Below are positions 1 through 8,576 of a stretch of DNA of 36,610 nt, piece after piece (positions within the stretch are counted from its first letter, which is position 1; each line of letters opens with the position of its first letter). The stretch covers positions 1 through 36,610 of the forward strand of contig JBOGJI010000038.1 in the NCBI GenBank assembly GCA_050747865.1. Direction: 5' to 3'. The stretch is from JBOGJI01 sp050747865 (GTDB lineage Bacteria; Acidobacteriota; Thermoanaerobaculia; Multivoradales; JAHEKO01). The notes beneath the pieces were generated by a model, which ran no database searches, was not told where the DNA came from, and was given only the letters and a program-made list of their open reading frames with translations. The position numbers were made by a program, and so were the translations under genes.

Positions 1-580
1 GCCGTCGGCTCCGCGCCGCAACCAGCGCCGCCGTCAGCAGGGCCAGCCCCGCGGCCAGCGTCCACCAGAAGCGCGCCCCCAGGGGCAAGGTGCTCAAGGG
101 AGCCGGATCCCGCGGTCGCAGCTGCTCACGCGGGACGTCCGCGGGCAGGACGCTCCGTACCTGGATATGGAGATCCGTGGCGCTGCGCAGGCTGAGGCTC
201 TCGGCCGCGGAAACCACGACCTCGCGCGGCGGCAAGGGGATCTTCCCCGGCCGGAAGGCCGCCACGGTCACCCGCTGGGTCCAGGTCACGACATCCCGCG
301 CCGTGGTCTGCCGCACCGGCTCGTCGGCGCTCACGACCTCGGCTTCGCCCCACCGCTCCTGCCACTGCGGGAAGCGCGGCGTCGCCTCCCGCATCCCCCG
401 CGGCAGAGTGACACGCAGGGTGACGGGGACCTGATCTCCGACGGTCCATGGACCGGAAGGGATGTCGACGGCCAGCTCCGGACGTTCCGCCGCCCGGGCG
501 ACCGAGCTCGTGAGCACGACGCCGGCCAGCACCGCGACGATCCATGGGCTCACCGACCGCCGCGCGGGACGCGCGATCAT
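1..580 (-). CDS. BatD-like exported membrane-anchored protein (3' end beyond window)
   Basis: Third gene of the moxR operon; its C-terminus lies outside the window. The start ATG (580-578) overlaps the DUF58 stop as ATGA, which fixes the start and implies translational coupling. About 193 codons are visible. Residues 1-30 form a signal peptide (basic MIARPARR, hydrophobic core, cleavage likely after VARA). An Ig/BatD-like beta-rich segment follows (PELAVDIPSGPWTVGDQVPV, later a PGKIPLPPREVVV stretch typical of BatD domains). A transmembrane helix starts near residue 170 (FWWTLAAGLALLTAALVAA) and is followed by basic residues. BatD-type proteins sit in the membrane next to MoxR AAA+ ATPases and vWA/DUF58 proteins and probably present a periplasmic domain to them; the exact role is unknown. 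The domain before the helix is shorter than in classical BatD, so a related DUF4381-type architecture is possible. Confidence 0.75.
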   Translation of the reverse strand, partial: MIARPARRSVSPWIVAVLAGVVLTSSVARAAERPELAVDIPSGPWTVGDQVPVTLRVTLPRGMREATPRFPQWQERWGEAEVVSADEPVRQTTARDVVTWTQRVTVAAFRPGKIPLPPREVVVSAAESLSLRSATDLHIQVRSVLPADVPREQLRPRDPAPLSTLPLGARFWWTLAAGLALLTAALVAARSRR

Positions 581-1524
581 CGCGCCAGCCTCCGGCGCCG
601 GCGCTCGAAGAAGGCGAGCACGGCCGGCATGTAGGGCCGGTCGGTGGCCACCGTGAGCGTGTCGACGCCGAGCCGCCGGGTCAGCGCCTCGAGCTGCTCG
701 CGGACCGCGGCGGCCTCCGCGGCGTGGCGCGCGGCGAGCCGCCGCCCGGAGACCAGGCCCAGGCGCCCGGTCTCGGCGTCGATCAGCGGCACGGGACCCA
801 CTCGCGGCAGCTCCCGATCCCGCGGATCTTCGACGCGCAGCAGGATGAGGTCGTGCCGCGCGGCCGCGGCCTTGAAGGACCGGGCCCCATCCAGGGGGGT
901 CAAGAAGTCGGAGATCACGAAGAGGATCGAGCGTTGCTTCAGGTTGTGCAGCACCCCGGCGAGCGTCCCGTCCAGATCGGTGCGGCCGCCGCTCGGGGCG
1001 CTCAGGATCTCGCGCGCCAGCCTCAGGGCGTGCGCTCGCCGCCGCTGGGGCGCCAGGAAGAGCTGCAGCCGATCGCCGACCAGGGCGGCGCCGATGCGGT
1101 CCTGGTTGCGCAGCGCGGCGAAGGCCAGCAGCGCGGCCAGCTCGGCGGCCAGCTCGCGCTTCAAGAGCGCCCGCGAGCCGAAGGCGAGGCTGCCCGACAC
1201 GTCCACCACCAGGAAGATGGTGAGGTCGCGCTCCTCGACGAACTCCTTGACGTAGGGTGCGCCCATGCGGGCGGTCACGTTCCAGTCGATCGCCCGCACG
1301 TCGTCGCCCGCCTGATAGGGGCGCACCTCGGAGAACTCCATGCCGCGGCCCTTGAACACCGAGTGGTAGTCGCCGGCCACGCCCTGGTCGACGAGCCGGT
1401 TGGTGGCGATCTCGATGCGCCGCACCTTGCGCGCCAGGTCGGCCGGCAGGGCCGGGCGGTCAGCGCCGCGGCCGGCGCCGTGGACCGGTCCGGTGGTGGG
1501 CGAGGCCTGGCGACGCCCCAACAT
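577..1524 (-). CDS. DUF58 domain protein (vWA-like fold)
   Basis: A 315-residue DUF58 protein, the usual partner of MoxR ATPases. The family signature FSEVRPYQAGDDVRAIDW lies at about residues 64-81. A vWA-like metal-site motif DVSGS follows at about 108-112, and ISDFLTPL occurs later. There is no membrane helix, so it is probably cytoplasmic or peripheral. It starts 8 nt after the moxR stop and its stop overlaps the start of the BatD-like gene, so the three genes form one operon. Upstream of the ATG the mRNA is pyrimidine-rich (GCTCTCCTC) with no Shine-Dalgarno, which suggests re-initiation after moxR. MoxR/DUF58 systems are thought to act as chaperone-like assembly factors for metalloenzymes or envelope complexes. 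Nothing here identifies the client. Confidence 0.9.
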   Translation of the reverse strand: MLGRRQASPTTGPVHGAGRGADRPALPADLARKVRRIEIATNRLVDQGVAGDYHSVFKGRGMEFSEVRPYQAGDDVRAIDWNVTARMGAPYVKEFVEERDLTIFLVVDVSGSLAFGSRALLKRELAAELAALLAFAALRNQDRIGAALVGDRLQLFLAPQRRRAHALRLAREILSAPSGGRTDLDGTLAGVLHNLKQRSILFVISDFLTPLDGARSFKAAAARHDLILLRVEDPRDRELPRVGPVPLIDAETGRLGLVSGRRLAARHAAEAAAVREQLEALTRRLGVDTLTVATDRPYMPAVLAFFERRRRRLAR

Positions 1525-1532
1525 GAGGAGAG

Positions 1533-2537
<1,005 letters not shown>

Positions 2538-2569
2538 CGTTCGATCCTCTCCGGCCACGGGGCCGTTAC

Positions 2570-2584
2570 GCAAGCGCAGTGCCA
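2570..2584 (-). promoter_or_regulatory. sigma-54 (-24/-12) promoter of the moxR operon
   Basis: On the minus strand the bases read TGGCAC-TGCGC-TTGC, an exact match to the RpoN core TGGCAC-N5-TTGC with invariant GG and GC correctly spaced. Transcription would start about 12 nt downstream, near 2558, giving a leader of about 20 nt that carries GGAGAGG before the moxR ATG. I found no other TGGCAC-N5-TTGC in the window. If functional, expression needs an enhancer-binding ATPase. Confidence 0.7.
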
Positions 2585-2677
2585 GGGTATGGCTCGCTGC
2601 CGCTGCCCGCAAGTGTCTCTATCGAAAACATTTCTACCGCCGATCGGCGCCGCTGACTCGGTGGCTCCAAGCGCCTA

Positions 2678-2690
2678 CGCCAATATGGCG
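2678..2690. promoter_or_regulatory. 13-bp palindrome in the moxR/rsmA divergent region
   Basis: CGCCA-ATA-TGGCG is a perfect inverted repeat in an otherwise plain divergent spacer. It lies about 120 bp upstream of the predicted sigma-54 start site, within the usual range of enhancer-binding sites, and just upstream of the rsmA -10 element. An operator or activator site is plausible but unproven. Confidence 0.35.
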
Positions 2691-2700
2691 AGCCTAAGTG

Positions 2701-2706
2701 TAGGAT
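2701..2706 (+). promoter_or_regulatory. -10 element (TAGGAT) for rsmA, near-leaderless
   Basis: TAGGAT ends exactly 9 nt before the GTG at 2716. The same geometry occurs at five other gene starts in the window. There is no clear Shine-Dalgarno at this start and no good -35. Confidence 0.5.
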
Positions 2707-2715
2707 GCCCAACAC

Positions 2716-3543
2716 GTGGGCCCCAAGGACAGACCGGCTCTGAGAGACATGGTCACAGGCTCTAAGCTGCGCAAGAGCCTGGGGCAGCACCATCTGACTC
2801 GGGGCGAGGTCTGCCGGCCGCTGATCGAGTTCCTGCGCCCGGCCGGTTCCCTGGTCGTCGAGATCGGCCCCGGCGGGGGCGTGCTCACGCGCGAGCTGCT
2901 GGCGGCCGGAGCGCGCGTGCTGGCGCTCGAGCTGGATCTCGCCTGGGCCTTCCATCTGCGCGGGCCGGCGCTCGCCGGCGCGCTGAGGCTGGTCGCCGCC
3001 GACGCGCTGGCGTTTCCGTGGGAACGCCTGCCGCCGGGGACGCTGGTGACCGGCAACCTCCCCTACAACGTGGGCTCGGCCATCGTACAGGCGGTCGTTC
3101 GGCACCCTCGGCACGTTCCCCGCGCCGGGTTCCTGCTGCAACAGGAGGTCGTCGAGCGGCTGACGGCGGCGCCGGGAGAGAGGCCGCGCGGCGCCTTGTC
3201 GGCCCTGGTGCAGGCCCGCGCCGGGGTGCGCACGCTGGGGCGTGTCCGCCCCGGCGCCTTCCGCCCTCCCCCCAAGGTCGAGAGCGCGTTCGTCGGTCTC
3301 GAGCCCCATCCTCCGCCGCTCTCCGAGAAGGAGTGGGAGGCCTTCGCGCGACTCGTGCACCTGGGCTTCGGGCAGCGCCGCAAGACTCTGCGCAACGCGC
3401 TGGCCTCCGCTGTCGGCCGGCAGCGGGCGGAGCAGTGGCTCGCCGACGCCGGCGTCGATCCGTCGTCGCGAGCCGAGCGGCTCGACCTTGAGGCGTGGCT
3501 GGCTCTCCACCGAGCCGCGGGAGCGGACGGAATCGGATGGTAG
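2716..3543 (+). CDS. rsmA: 16S rRNA (adenine1518-N6/adenine1519-N6)-dimethyltransferase RsmA (KsgA)
   Basis: A 275-residue RsmA/KsgA, which dimethylates two adjacent adenines in the 3' hairpin of 16S rRNA during late 30S assembly. The N-terminal RKSLGQHHL corresponds to the family RKrFGQnFL. SAM-binding EIGPGGG lies at about residues 49-55, acidic LELD at about 70-73, and catalytic GNLPYN at about 113-118. The C-terminal domain has FRPPPKVESAF and FGQRRKTLRNAL. I keep the GTG at 2716 because a TAGGAT hexamer sits 9 nt upstream, a spacing shared with other genes here; the in-frame ATG at 2749 is the alternative. The stop at 3541 lies 13 nt before the ftsK start. Confidence 0.95.
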   Translation: MGPKDRPALRDMVTGSKLRKSLGQHHLTRGEVCRPLIEFLRPAGSLVVEIGPGGGVLTRELLAAGARVLALELDLAWAFHLRGPALAGALRLVAADALAFPWERLPPGTLVTGNLPYNVGSAIVQAVVRHPRHVPRAGFLLQQEVVERLTAAPGERPRGALSALVQARAGVRTLGRVRPGAFRPPPKVESAFVGLEPHPPPLSEKEWEAFARLVHLGFGQRRKTLRNALASAVGRQRAEQWLADAGVDPSSRAERLDLEAWLALHRAAGADGIGW

Positions 3544-3556
3544 AGTTTTCGACAAG

Positions 3557-5998
3557 TTGAGCAGCAAGCCCCTCCCTCGTCGTGCATCCCGTCGACTGCC
3601 CGCGGAGAAGGGCCGCGAGGTCGTCGCCGTGGTGCTGCTGGTCGCCGCGATCCTGCTCGGGCTGAGCTTTGCCACCTACCACCCTGGCGACCCAAGCCTC
3701 CTGCGGCAGGCGACGGACGAGAGCGCCGGAACGCGTAACCTGATCGGCGGCTTCGGCGCCAACGTGGCCGCTCTCGGCTTCGGGCTGGTCGGCGTGGCGA
3801 GTCTCGCCTTGCCGCTGCTGCTGCTCGTCGGCGCGATCGGTCGCTGGCGGCGGCAGGGGGAGCGGGTGGTCGGCCGCGGGATCGGCGGCGCGGTGGTCCT
3901 GTTCTCCCTGCCCGGGCTGCTGCAGCTCACGTTGGGCGAGGTGGAGTGGCGGCGACAAGCGATCGACGCGGGAGGCGGCCTGGGGCGGCTGCTCGCCGGC
4001 TTTCTCACCGAGCGGCTCGACTTCGTCGGCGCCCTCCTCGTCCTCCTCGGGCTGGTTGTCATCGGCGCCATCCTGCTCGTCCAGTCGAGCCTGGGGGAGC
4101 TGCTCGCCGGCTGGTGGGAGCGCCTGCGCGATGCCGGCGAGCGCTTTGTGCTCTTTCGTGCGCGGCGTCGTGAGCGGCGGGAGAAGGAGCGCGCCCGCCG
4201 CCGGGTGGTCGCCAAGCATCTGCGACGCGTGGCGGAATCGAGGCCGGCCTCCGAAACGGCCCGTCTGGAACCGGTCTTCACCGCGCCCGCGCCGCTCGAG
4301 CGGCCGCTGCGGGTCGAGCGCAAGGTCGGCGCGAAACGGTTCGGCGTGCGCAGAGTGACCCTGGGCGCCGAGGCGGCGCCGCCCGTCGTCGAACCCCAGC
4401 GCCCGCGTGAGGCGGCGCCGCCCTCCGCGCGACAGGAGGCGGTCGATCGGCCGGCCGCCCCTGCCCGGCGCGGCGTGCCCCAGGGCCGCATCCCGTTCGA
4501 CAAGCCGCCGCAGACCGGCGCGCTGCCGCCGCTCAACCTGCTCAATCTCGATCGTGTGCGCACGGCGGTCAAGGAGTCGGAGCTGATGGCGCGCGCCGAG
4601 CTCATCCGGTCGCGCTGTGCCGAGTTCGGCGTCGAGGGCACCGTCGAGGGGATCAACCCGGGGCCGGTGGTCACGGTCTACGAATTCCAGCCGGCTCCGG
4701 GAGTGAAGGTGTCGCAGATCGTCAACCTGCAAGACGACCTGGCCCTGGCGTTGAAGGCCGAGGCGGTGCGCATCGATCGCCTGCCGGGCCGCTCGACCCT
4801 CGGCATCGAGGCGCCGAACGACGAGCGGGCGCTCATCCACCTCGGCCACCTGCTGGAGCAGGATGCCTTCCAGAAGGCGCCGTCACGGTTGACCATGGCG
4901 ATCGGCCTGGACCTGCACGGCGAGCCCTGCTACGCCGATCTCGCCCAGATGCCGCATCTGCTGGTGGCAGGGGCCACCGGAGCGGGCAAGTCGGTAGGGC
5001 TGCAGTCCATGATCACCTCGATCCTCTACCGCGCCACCCGCGACGAGGTGCAGTTCATCTTCATCGACCCCAAGCGGATCGAGCTGGGTGTCTACAGGGA
5101 CATCCCCCATCTCAAGGCCGAGGTCGTGGTCGAGCCCAAGCAGGCGGCCAACGCTCTGCGCTGGACGGTGGCGGAGATGGAGCGCCGCTACCGGCTGCTG
5201 GCCGAGGTGCACGTGCGCTCCATCGACTACTACAACCGCGCGGTGCTCGACCCTGAGGTGCAGAAGCGCCTGGCCCTGAACGAAGCCGACGAGGAGCGGG
5301 ACCTCCGGGCGGAGGATCTGAAGCCGTTGCCCTATTACGTGGTGGTGATCGACGAGCTCGCCGATCTCATGATGGTGTCGGCGAACGACGTGGAGACGGC
5401 GATCGCGCGGCTGGCGCAGATGGCGCGCGCCGTCGGCATCCACCTGATCGTCGCCACCCAGCGCCCGTCGGTGGACGTGCTGACGGGCACGATCAAGGCC
5501 AACTTCCCCTGCCGCATCGCCTACGCCGTGACCTCGCGACCCGACTCGCGCACCATCCTGGACCAGATCGGCGCCGAGAAGCTCCTGGGCAAGGGCGACA
5601 TGCTGTTCATGGCCCCCGGCACTTCGCGCACCGTCCGCCTGCACGGCGCCTATGTCAGCGAGCAGGAGACCGCCGCCCTGGTGCGCTGGCTCAAGAAGCA
5701 GGGCAAGCCGGACCTCGACCCGGCGGTCCTCAAGCCCCCAGAAGACGAGCGCTCCACCGGCGGCGGCGGCGGTGACGGCGACGACGAGCTCTACGACGAG
5801 GCGGCCCGGCTCGTCGTTTCCGAGGGACAGGCCTCGGCCAGCTTCCTGCAGCGCCGCATGCGCATCGGCTTCTCCCGCGCCGCGCGCTTGATCGACATGA
5901 TGGAGCAGGACGGCATCCTGGGCCCCCCCCAAGGCTCCAAGCCCCGCGAAGTCCTGGTCAAGGGCGACTATTTCGAAGAGATCGACCGCGCGCAGTAG
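3557..5998 (+). CDS. ftsK: DNA translocase FtsK (FtsK/SpoIIIE)
   Basis: An 813-residue FtsK/SpoIIIE translocase that pumps chromosomal DNA through the division septum. The N-terminal domain has four membrane helices within about residues 15-175. A basic linker follows (RRERREKERARRR). The motor has Walker A GATGAGKS at 472-479, FIDPKRIELGVY, Walker B VVVIDELADLMM near 595, and ATQRPSVDVLTGTIKANFP. The winged-helix gamma domain that reads KOPS-like DNA signals is C-terminal (ELYDEAARLVV to the end). The linker is short, so this is the compact form. The only sensible start is TTG at 3557: the frame upstream is a shadow of rsmA, and TAGAGT overlapping the rsmA stop sits 10 nt before it. GTG codons a little further in are alternatives. 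Confidence 0.93.
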   Translation: MSSKPLPRRASRRLPAEKGREVVAVVLLVAAILLGLSFATYHPGDPSLLRQATDESAGTRNLIGGFGANVAALGFGLVGVASLALPLLLLVGAIGRWRRQGERVVGRGIGGAVVLFSLPGLLQLTLGEVEWRRQAIDAGGGLGRLLAGFLTERLDFVGALLVLLGLVVIGAILLVQSSLGELLAGWWERLRDAGERFVLFRARRRERREKERARRRVVAKHLRRVAESRPASETARLEPVFTAPAPLERPLRVERKVGAKRFGVRRVTLGAEAAPPVVEPQRPREAAPPSARQEAVDRPAAPARRGVPQGRIPFDKPPQTGALPPLNLLNLDRVRTAVKESELMARAELIRSRCAEFGVEGTVEGINPGPVVTVYEFQPAPGVKVSQIVNLQDDLALALKAEAVRIDRLPGRSTLGIEAPNDERALIHLGHLLEQDAFQKAPSRLTMAIGLDLHGEPCYADLAQMPHLLVAGATGAGKSVGLQSMITSILYRATRDEVQFIFIDPKRIELGVYRDIPHLKAEVVVEPKQAANALRWTVAEMERRYRLLAEVHVRSIDYYNRAVLDPEVQKRLALNEADEERDLRAEDLKPLPYYVVVIDELADLMMVSANDVETAIARLAQMARAVGIHLIVATQRPSVDVLTGTIKANFPCRIAYAVTSRPDSRTILDQIGAEKLLGKGDMLFMAPGTSRTVRLHGAYVSEQETAALVRWLKKQGKPDLDPAVLKPPEDERSTGGGGGDGDDELYDEAARLVVSEGQASASFLQRRMRIGFSRAARLIDMMEQDGILGPPQGSKPREVLVKGDYFEEIDRAQ

Positions 5999-6011
5999 GT
6001 CTCCCACCCGC

Positions 6012-6079
6012 CCAGGGGTCAGGGATCGGGGATCAGGGGTCAGCCAAACTGCGGATCGTTCGATTCCCCTGACCCCTGG
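6012..6079. repeat. GGGGTCAGGG-type repeat with inverted arms between ftsK and fmt
   Basis: A 13-bp perfect inverted repeat, CCAGGGGTCAGGG (6012-6024) and CCCTGACCCCTGG (6067-6079), brackets a second direct copy of CAGGGGTCAG (6034-6043). The right arm can pair with either left copy, so two hairpins compete. It fills most of the 111-bp ftsK-fmt gap. There is no U-run, so it is not a classical terminator. It looks like a small dispersed intergenic repeat; no second copy is present in this window. Confidence 0.65.
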
Positions 6080-6097
6080 AGAAGCGCACTGCGCTGC

Positions 6098-6103
6098 TAC
6101 GAT
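6098..6103 (+). promoter_or_regulatory. -10 element (TACGAT) for fmt
   Basis: TACGAT ends 6 nt before the GTG start of fmt, the spacing expected if transcription starts at the first base of the start codon. There is no Shine-Dalgarno and no convincing -35. Confidence 0.4.
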
Positions 6104-6109
6104 CGCGGT

Positions 6110-7099
6110 GTGGGGCGCATCGATTCCATAGTCTTCTTCGGGACGCCGGAGTTCGCGGTGCCGACGCTCGAGGCCTTGTGCGCAGCGGGACACCGGCCGC
6201 GGCTGGTGGTGACCCAGCCCGCGCGCCCGGCCGGGCGCGGCCGAGAGGTGCAGCCGCCGCCGGTCGCCCGTGCTGCCTCCGGCCATGGGCTGGTGGTGTG
6301 CCAGCCGCAGCGTCTGGCCGATGAGCGCTTTCGTCAACGCCTCGCGGAGCTGGCGCCGGACCTGGGGCTGGTGGTGGCCTACGGCCGGATCTTTCCCGAC
6401 TGGCTGCTGGCTCTGCCTCGTCTCGGCTGCGTCAACCTCCATGCCTCCCTGCTGCCACGCTGGCGTGGCGCGGCGCCCATCCAGGCGGCGCTGGCGGCCG
6501 GAGACGAGGAGACCGGCGTGACCACGATGTTGATGGAAGCGGGGCTCGACGCCGGCCCCGTCATGCTGCAGCGGCGCCTGGTGATCGGGGCGCTCGAAAC
6601 GGCGGGAGAGTTGACGCCGCGGCTCGCCCGGGACGGGGCGGAGCTGGTGCTCGAAACGGTGGGGCGACTCGAGGCGGGCACCGTCGAGCCGCAACTACAG
6701 GATGCCGAGCGCGCCACGCACGCTCCGCGCCTGCGACGCCAGGACGGCCGGGTCGACTGGTGCCGGCCGGCGCGCGAGCTGTTCAATCGCTGGCGGGCGT
6801 TCACGCCCTGGCCGGGACTGACCGCCGAGCTCGGCGGCCAACCGGTGAAGCTGGTGCGCGTAGAGCCCGCGCAGCATGCCGACTCGTACGTGAAGCCGCC
6901 GACACAGATGCCGGCGGCTTCAGGCGCGGCCGGGTTGCCCGGCGAGATTCTCACCGTCGACGCATCCGGAATCGACGTCGCCTGTGGCGACGCGAACGTG
7001 TTGCGCCTGTCGGTGTTACAGCGCGCCGGTCGGCGGGCTCTGGCGGCGGCCGATTTCGCGCGCGGTGAGCGGCTGGGCGCCGGCGACCGCTTCGCATGA
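6110..7099 (+). CDS. fmt: methionyl-tRNA formyltransferase
   Basis: A 329-residue Fmt, which formylates initiator Met-tRNA from 10-formyl-THF. FFGTPEFAVPTLEAL opens the Rossmann-like domain. LLPRWRGAAPIQ, preceded by NLHAS, carries the active-site Asn and His, and DAGPVM provides the catalytic Asp. The C-terminal OB-like domain includes FNRWRAFTPWPG. The length is normal for the family. The start is GTG, just after a TACGAT hexamer and without a ribosome-binding site. The stop overlaps rsmB as ATGA (7096-7099), giving the common fmt-rsmB pair. The formyl donor precursor could be supplied by FolD, encoded at 33027-33956. Confidence 0.96.
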   Translation: MGRIDSIVFFGTPEFAVPTLEALCAAGHRPRLVVTQPARPAGRGREVQPPPVARAASGHGLVVCQPQRLADERFRQRLAELAPDLGLVVAYGRIFPDWLLALPRLGCVNLHASLLPRWRGAAPIQAALAAGDEETGVTTMLMEAGLDAGPVMLQRRLVIGALETAGELTPRLARDGAELVLETVGRLEAGTVEPQLQDAERATHAPRLRRQDGRVDWCRPARELFNRWRAFTPWPGLTAELGGQPVKLVRVEPAQHADSYVKPPTQMPAASGAAGLPGEILTVDASGIDVACGDANVLRLSVLQRAGRRALAAADFARGERLGAGDRFA

Positions 7100-8469
7100 G
7101 CGCCGACGGCCGCCGGCGTCGGGATCGAGAGGCGGGCGACGATCCGCCCGCGGGCGGCGTGCGGGCGATCGCCGCCCGCATCCTCGATCGTGTGCGCGAC
7201 ACGCGTGCCCCGGCGGATCGCTTCCTGGCCGCCGCGCGACCGTCGCTGTCGGCGCGCGACGCGGCGCTGCTGCACGAGCTGGTGCTCGGCACGCTGCGCT
7301 GGCAGGCCCGTCTCGATCATGTGCTCGAGCAGGCCGCCGGGCGGCGGCTGGACGAGATCGATCCGGTTCTGCACAACCCCCTCCGTCTGGCGCTCCTCCA
7401 GCTTCTCTCTCTCGACCGGGTGCCGGCGCATGCCGCGGTGAGCGAGGCGGTGGAGGAGGTGCGGCGGCGGGGTGCGGGGCGCGCTTCCGGCTTCGCCAAC
7501 GCGGTGCTGCGGCGAGTCTCGCGGCAGCCGCGATGGGACGCCTGGCCGGTGCGGGCGGCCGACCCTGTGCAACGGCTGGCCGTCGAGCAGAGCCACCCCG
7601 AGTGGCTGGTGCGGCGCTGGCTGGATCGCTTCGGCGCCGATCAGACAGGACGCCTGCTGGCCGCCAACAACCGGCCGCGGCGTCCCGGCCTGCTCACCTT
7701 CCGGGACCATGGAGACCGGGCGCTGGTGGCGCGACGCCTGGTGGAGGAAGGTGTGATCACTCGCCCATCGGAGCTCTCGCCCCTGGGCTTGCTGGTGGAG
7801 GAGGGCGACCCGGTGGCGACGGAGCCGTTCGTTGGCGGGACGATCTACATCCAGGATGCCGCCAGCCAGGCGGCGGCGTGGATCCCGCCGCCGGCGGCCG
7901 GCGAGCGGATCCTCGATCTCGCCGCGGCGCCGGGAGGCAAGAGCTTCGCGCTGCTGGCCTGGGAGCCGGCGCTCGACATCGTCGCCTGCGACGTCTCCCC
8001 TGGTCGGCTGCTGACCATGCGACGCAACGCTGCACGGCTCGCTCGTCGTATACCGCTGGTCGCCGCCGACGCAACGCGCCCCTCGCTCCGAGGCGGATTC
8101 GACCGCGTGGTGCTCGATCTGCCCTGCGCGGGAACCGGAACCCTGCGCAAACATCCGGAGCTCAAGTGGCGCCTGCAGCCGTCGGAGATCGGACGTCTGG
8201 CGGATCAGGGTCTGCACCTGGCGCGCGCAGCCGCGGCTCTGCTGCGCCCCGGAGGCCGTCTGTGTCTGATCACCTGCTCGATCGAGCCGGAGGAGAACGA
8301 AGATGTCGTGGAGCTCCTGCGCAGCCACGACGCCCGACTGGAGCCCGAGCCGCTCGCCGATCTACTGCCCTCGGAGCTCGCCGTGCACGTGCACGGAGCC
8401 GGCGGCTGGCGGGTCCTCCCCGCGACCGACCACGACGGCTTCACCGTCCGCGTCCTGCGCCGGAGCTGA
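7096..8469 (+). CDS. rsmB: 16S rRNA (cytosine967-C5)-methyltransferase RsmB
   Basis: A 457-residue RsmB/Sun/Fmu enzyme. A hydrophilic N-terminus precedes a NusB-like RNA-binding domain (about 22-150, with RFLAAARPSLSARDAALLHELV). A Rossmann methyltransferase domain follows: SAM motif DLAAAPGGKSFALL, then DLPCAGTGTLRKHPELKWR, with the second cysteine in TCSIEPEENE. These are the two cysteines of m5C RNA methyltransferases, one catalytic and one for product release. The ATG overlaps the fmt stop by four bases, so translation is coupled. It is followed by the separate promoter of the HU gene. Confidence 0.95.
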   Translation: MSADGRRRRDREAGDDPPAGGVRAIAARILDRVRDTRAPADRFLAAARPSLSARDAALLHELVLGTLRWQARLDHVLEQAAGRRLDEIDPVLHNPLRLALLQLLSLDRVPAHAAVSEAVEEVRRRGAGRASGFANAVLRRVSRQPRWDAWPVRAADPVQRLAVEQSHPEWLVRRWLDRFGADQTGRLLAANNRPRRPGLLTFRDHGDRALVARRLVEEGVITRPSELSPLGLLVEEGDPVATEPFVGGTIYIQDAASQAAAWIPPPAAGERILDLAAAPGGKSFALLAWEPALDIVACDVSPGRLLTMRRNAARLARRIPLVAADATRPSLRGGFDRVVLDLPCAGTGTLRKHPELKWRLQPSEIGRLADQGLHLARAAAALLRPGGRLCLITCSIEPEENEDVVELLRSHDARLEPEPLADLLPSELAVHVHGAGGWRVLPATDHDGFTVRVLRRS

Positions 8470-8489
8470 CGCGAGTCGCGGCGGAGTTG

Positions 8490-8519
8490 TTGACACGTAA
8501 GGGCCGTCGTCCATATGGT
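8490..8519 (+). promoter_or_regulatory. sigma-70-type promoter of the HU gene
   Basis: TTGACA (8490-8495), an 18-bp spacer and TATGGT (8514-8519). The start site would be near 8526, giving a leader of about 50 nt. The -35 is a perfect consensus, and the spacing matches the rplM promoter at 34756-34785. Confidence 0.65.
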
Positions 8520-8521
8520 TA

Positions 8522-8549
8522 CTCGTTCGTGAACTATCGCGGGAACGAG
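8522..8549 (+). promoter_or_regulatory. 5'-UTR hairpin ahead of the HU gene
   Basis: CTCGTTC (8522-8528) pairs perfectly with GAACGAG (8543-8549) around a 14-nt loop. It lies at or just after the predicted transcript start and before the strong GGAGGAGGAG Shine-Dalgarno. It may stabilise the mRNA or mark a protein-binding site; function is not known. Confidence 0.35.
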
Positions 8550-8576
8550 CCCGCACCATGGAGGAGGAGATCACAT

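Noticed and set aside
2749..2762. 14-bp identity (ATGGTCACAGGCTC) between the rsmA N-terminus and the allB start at 31726
   Set aside because: The match does not extend, the proteins are unrelated, and one such match is expected by chance among all pairs in a window of this size.
2885..4849. A very long open frame antisense to rsmA and ftsK
   Set aside because: Composition is Arg/Pro/Gly-rich with no domain pattern. It is a by-product of GC-rich third positions in ftsK, whose frame has clear motifs throughout.
6052..6070. GTTCGATTCC, resembling a tRNA T-loop
   Set aside because: No acceptor, D or anticodon stems can be drawn around it. The bases belong to the spacer and right arm of the GGGGTCAGGG repeat.
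4883..6694. Long antisense frame across the ftsK end and fmt
   Set aside because: It spans two unrelated well-supported genes and the repeat between them, and has no recognisable domain.
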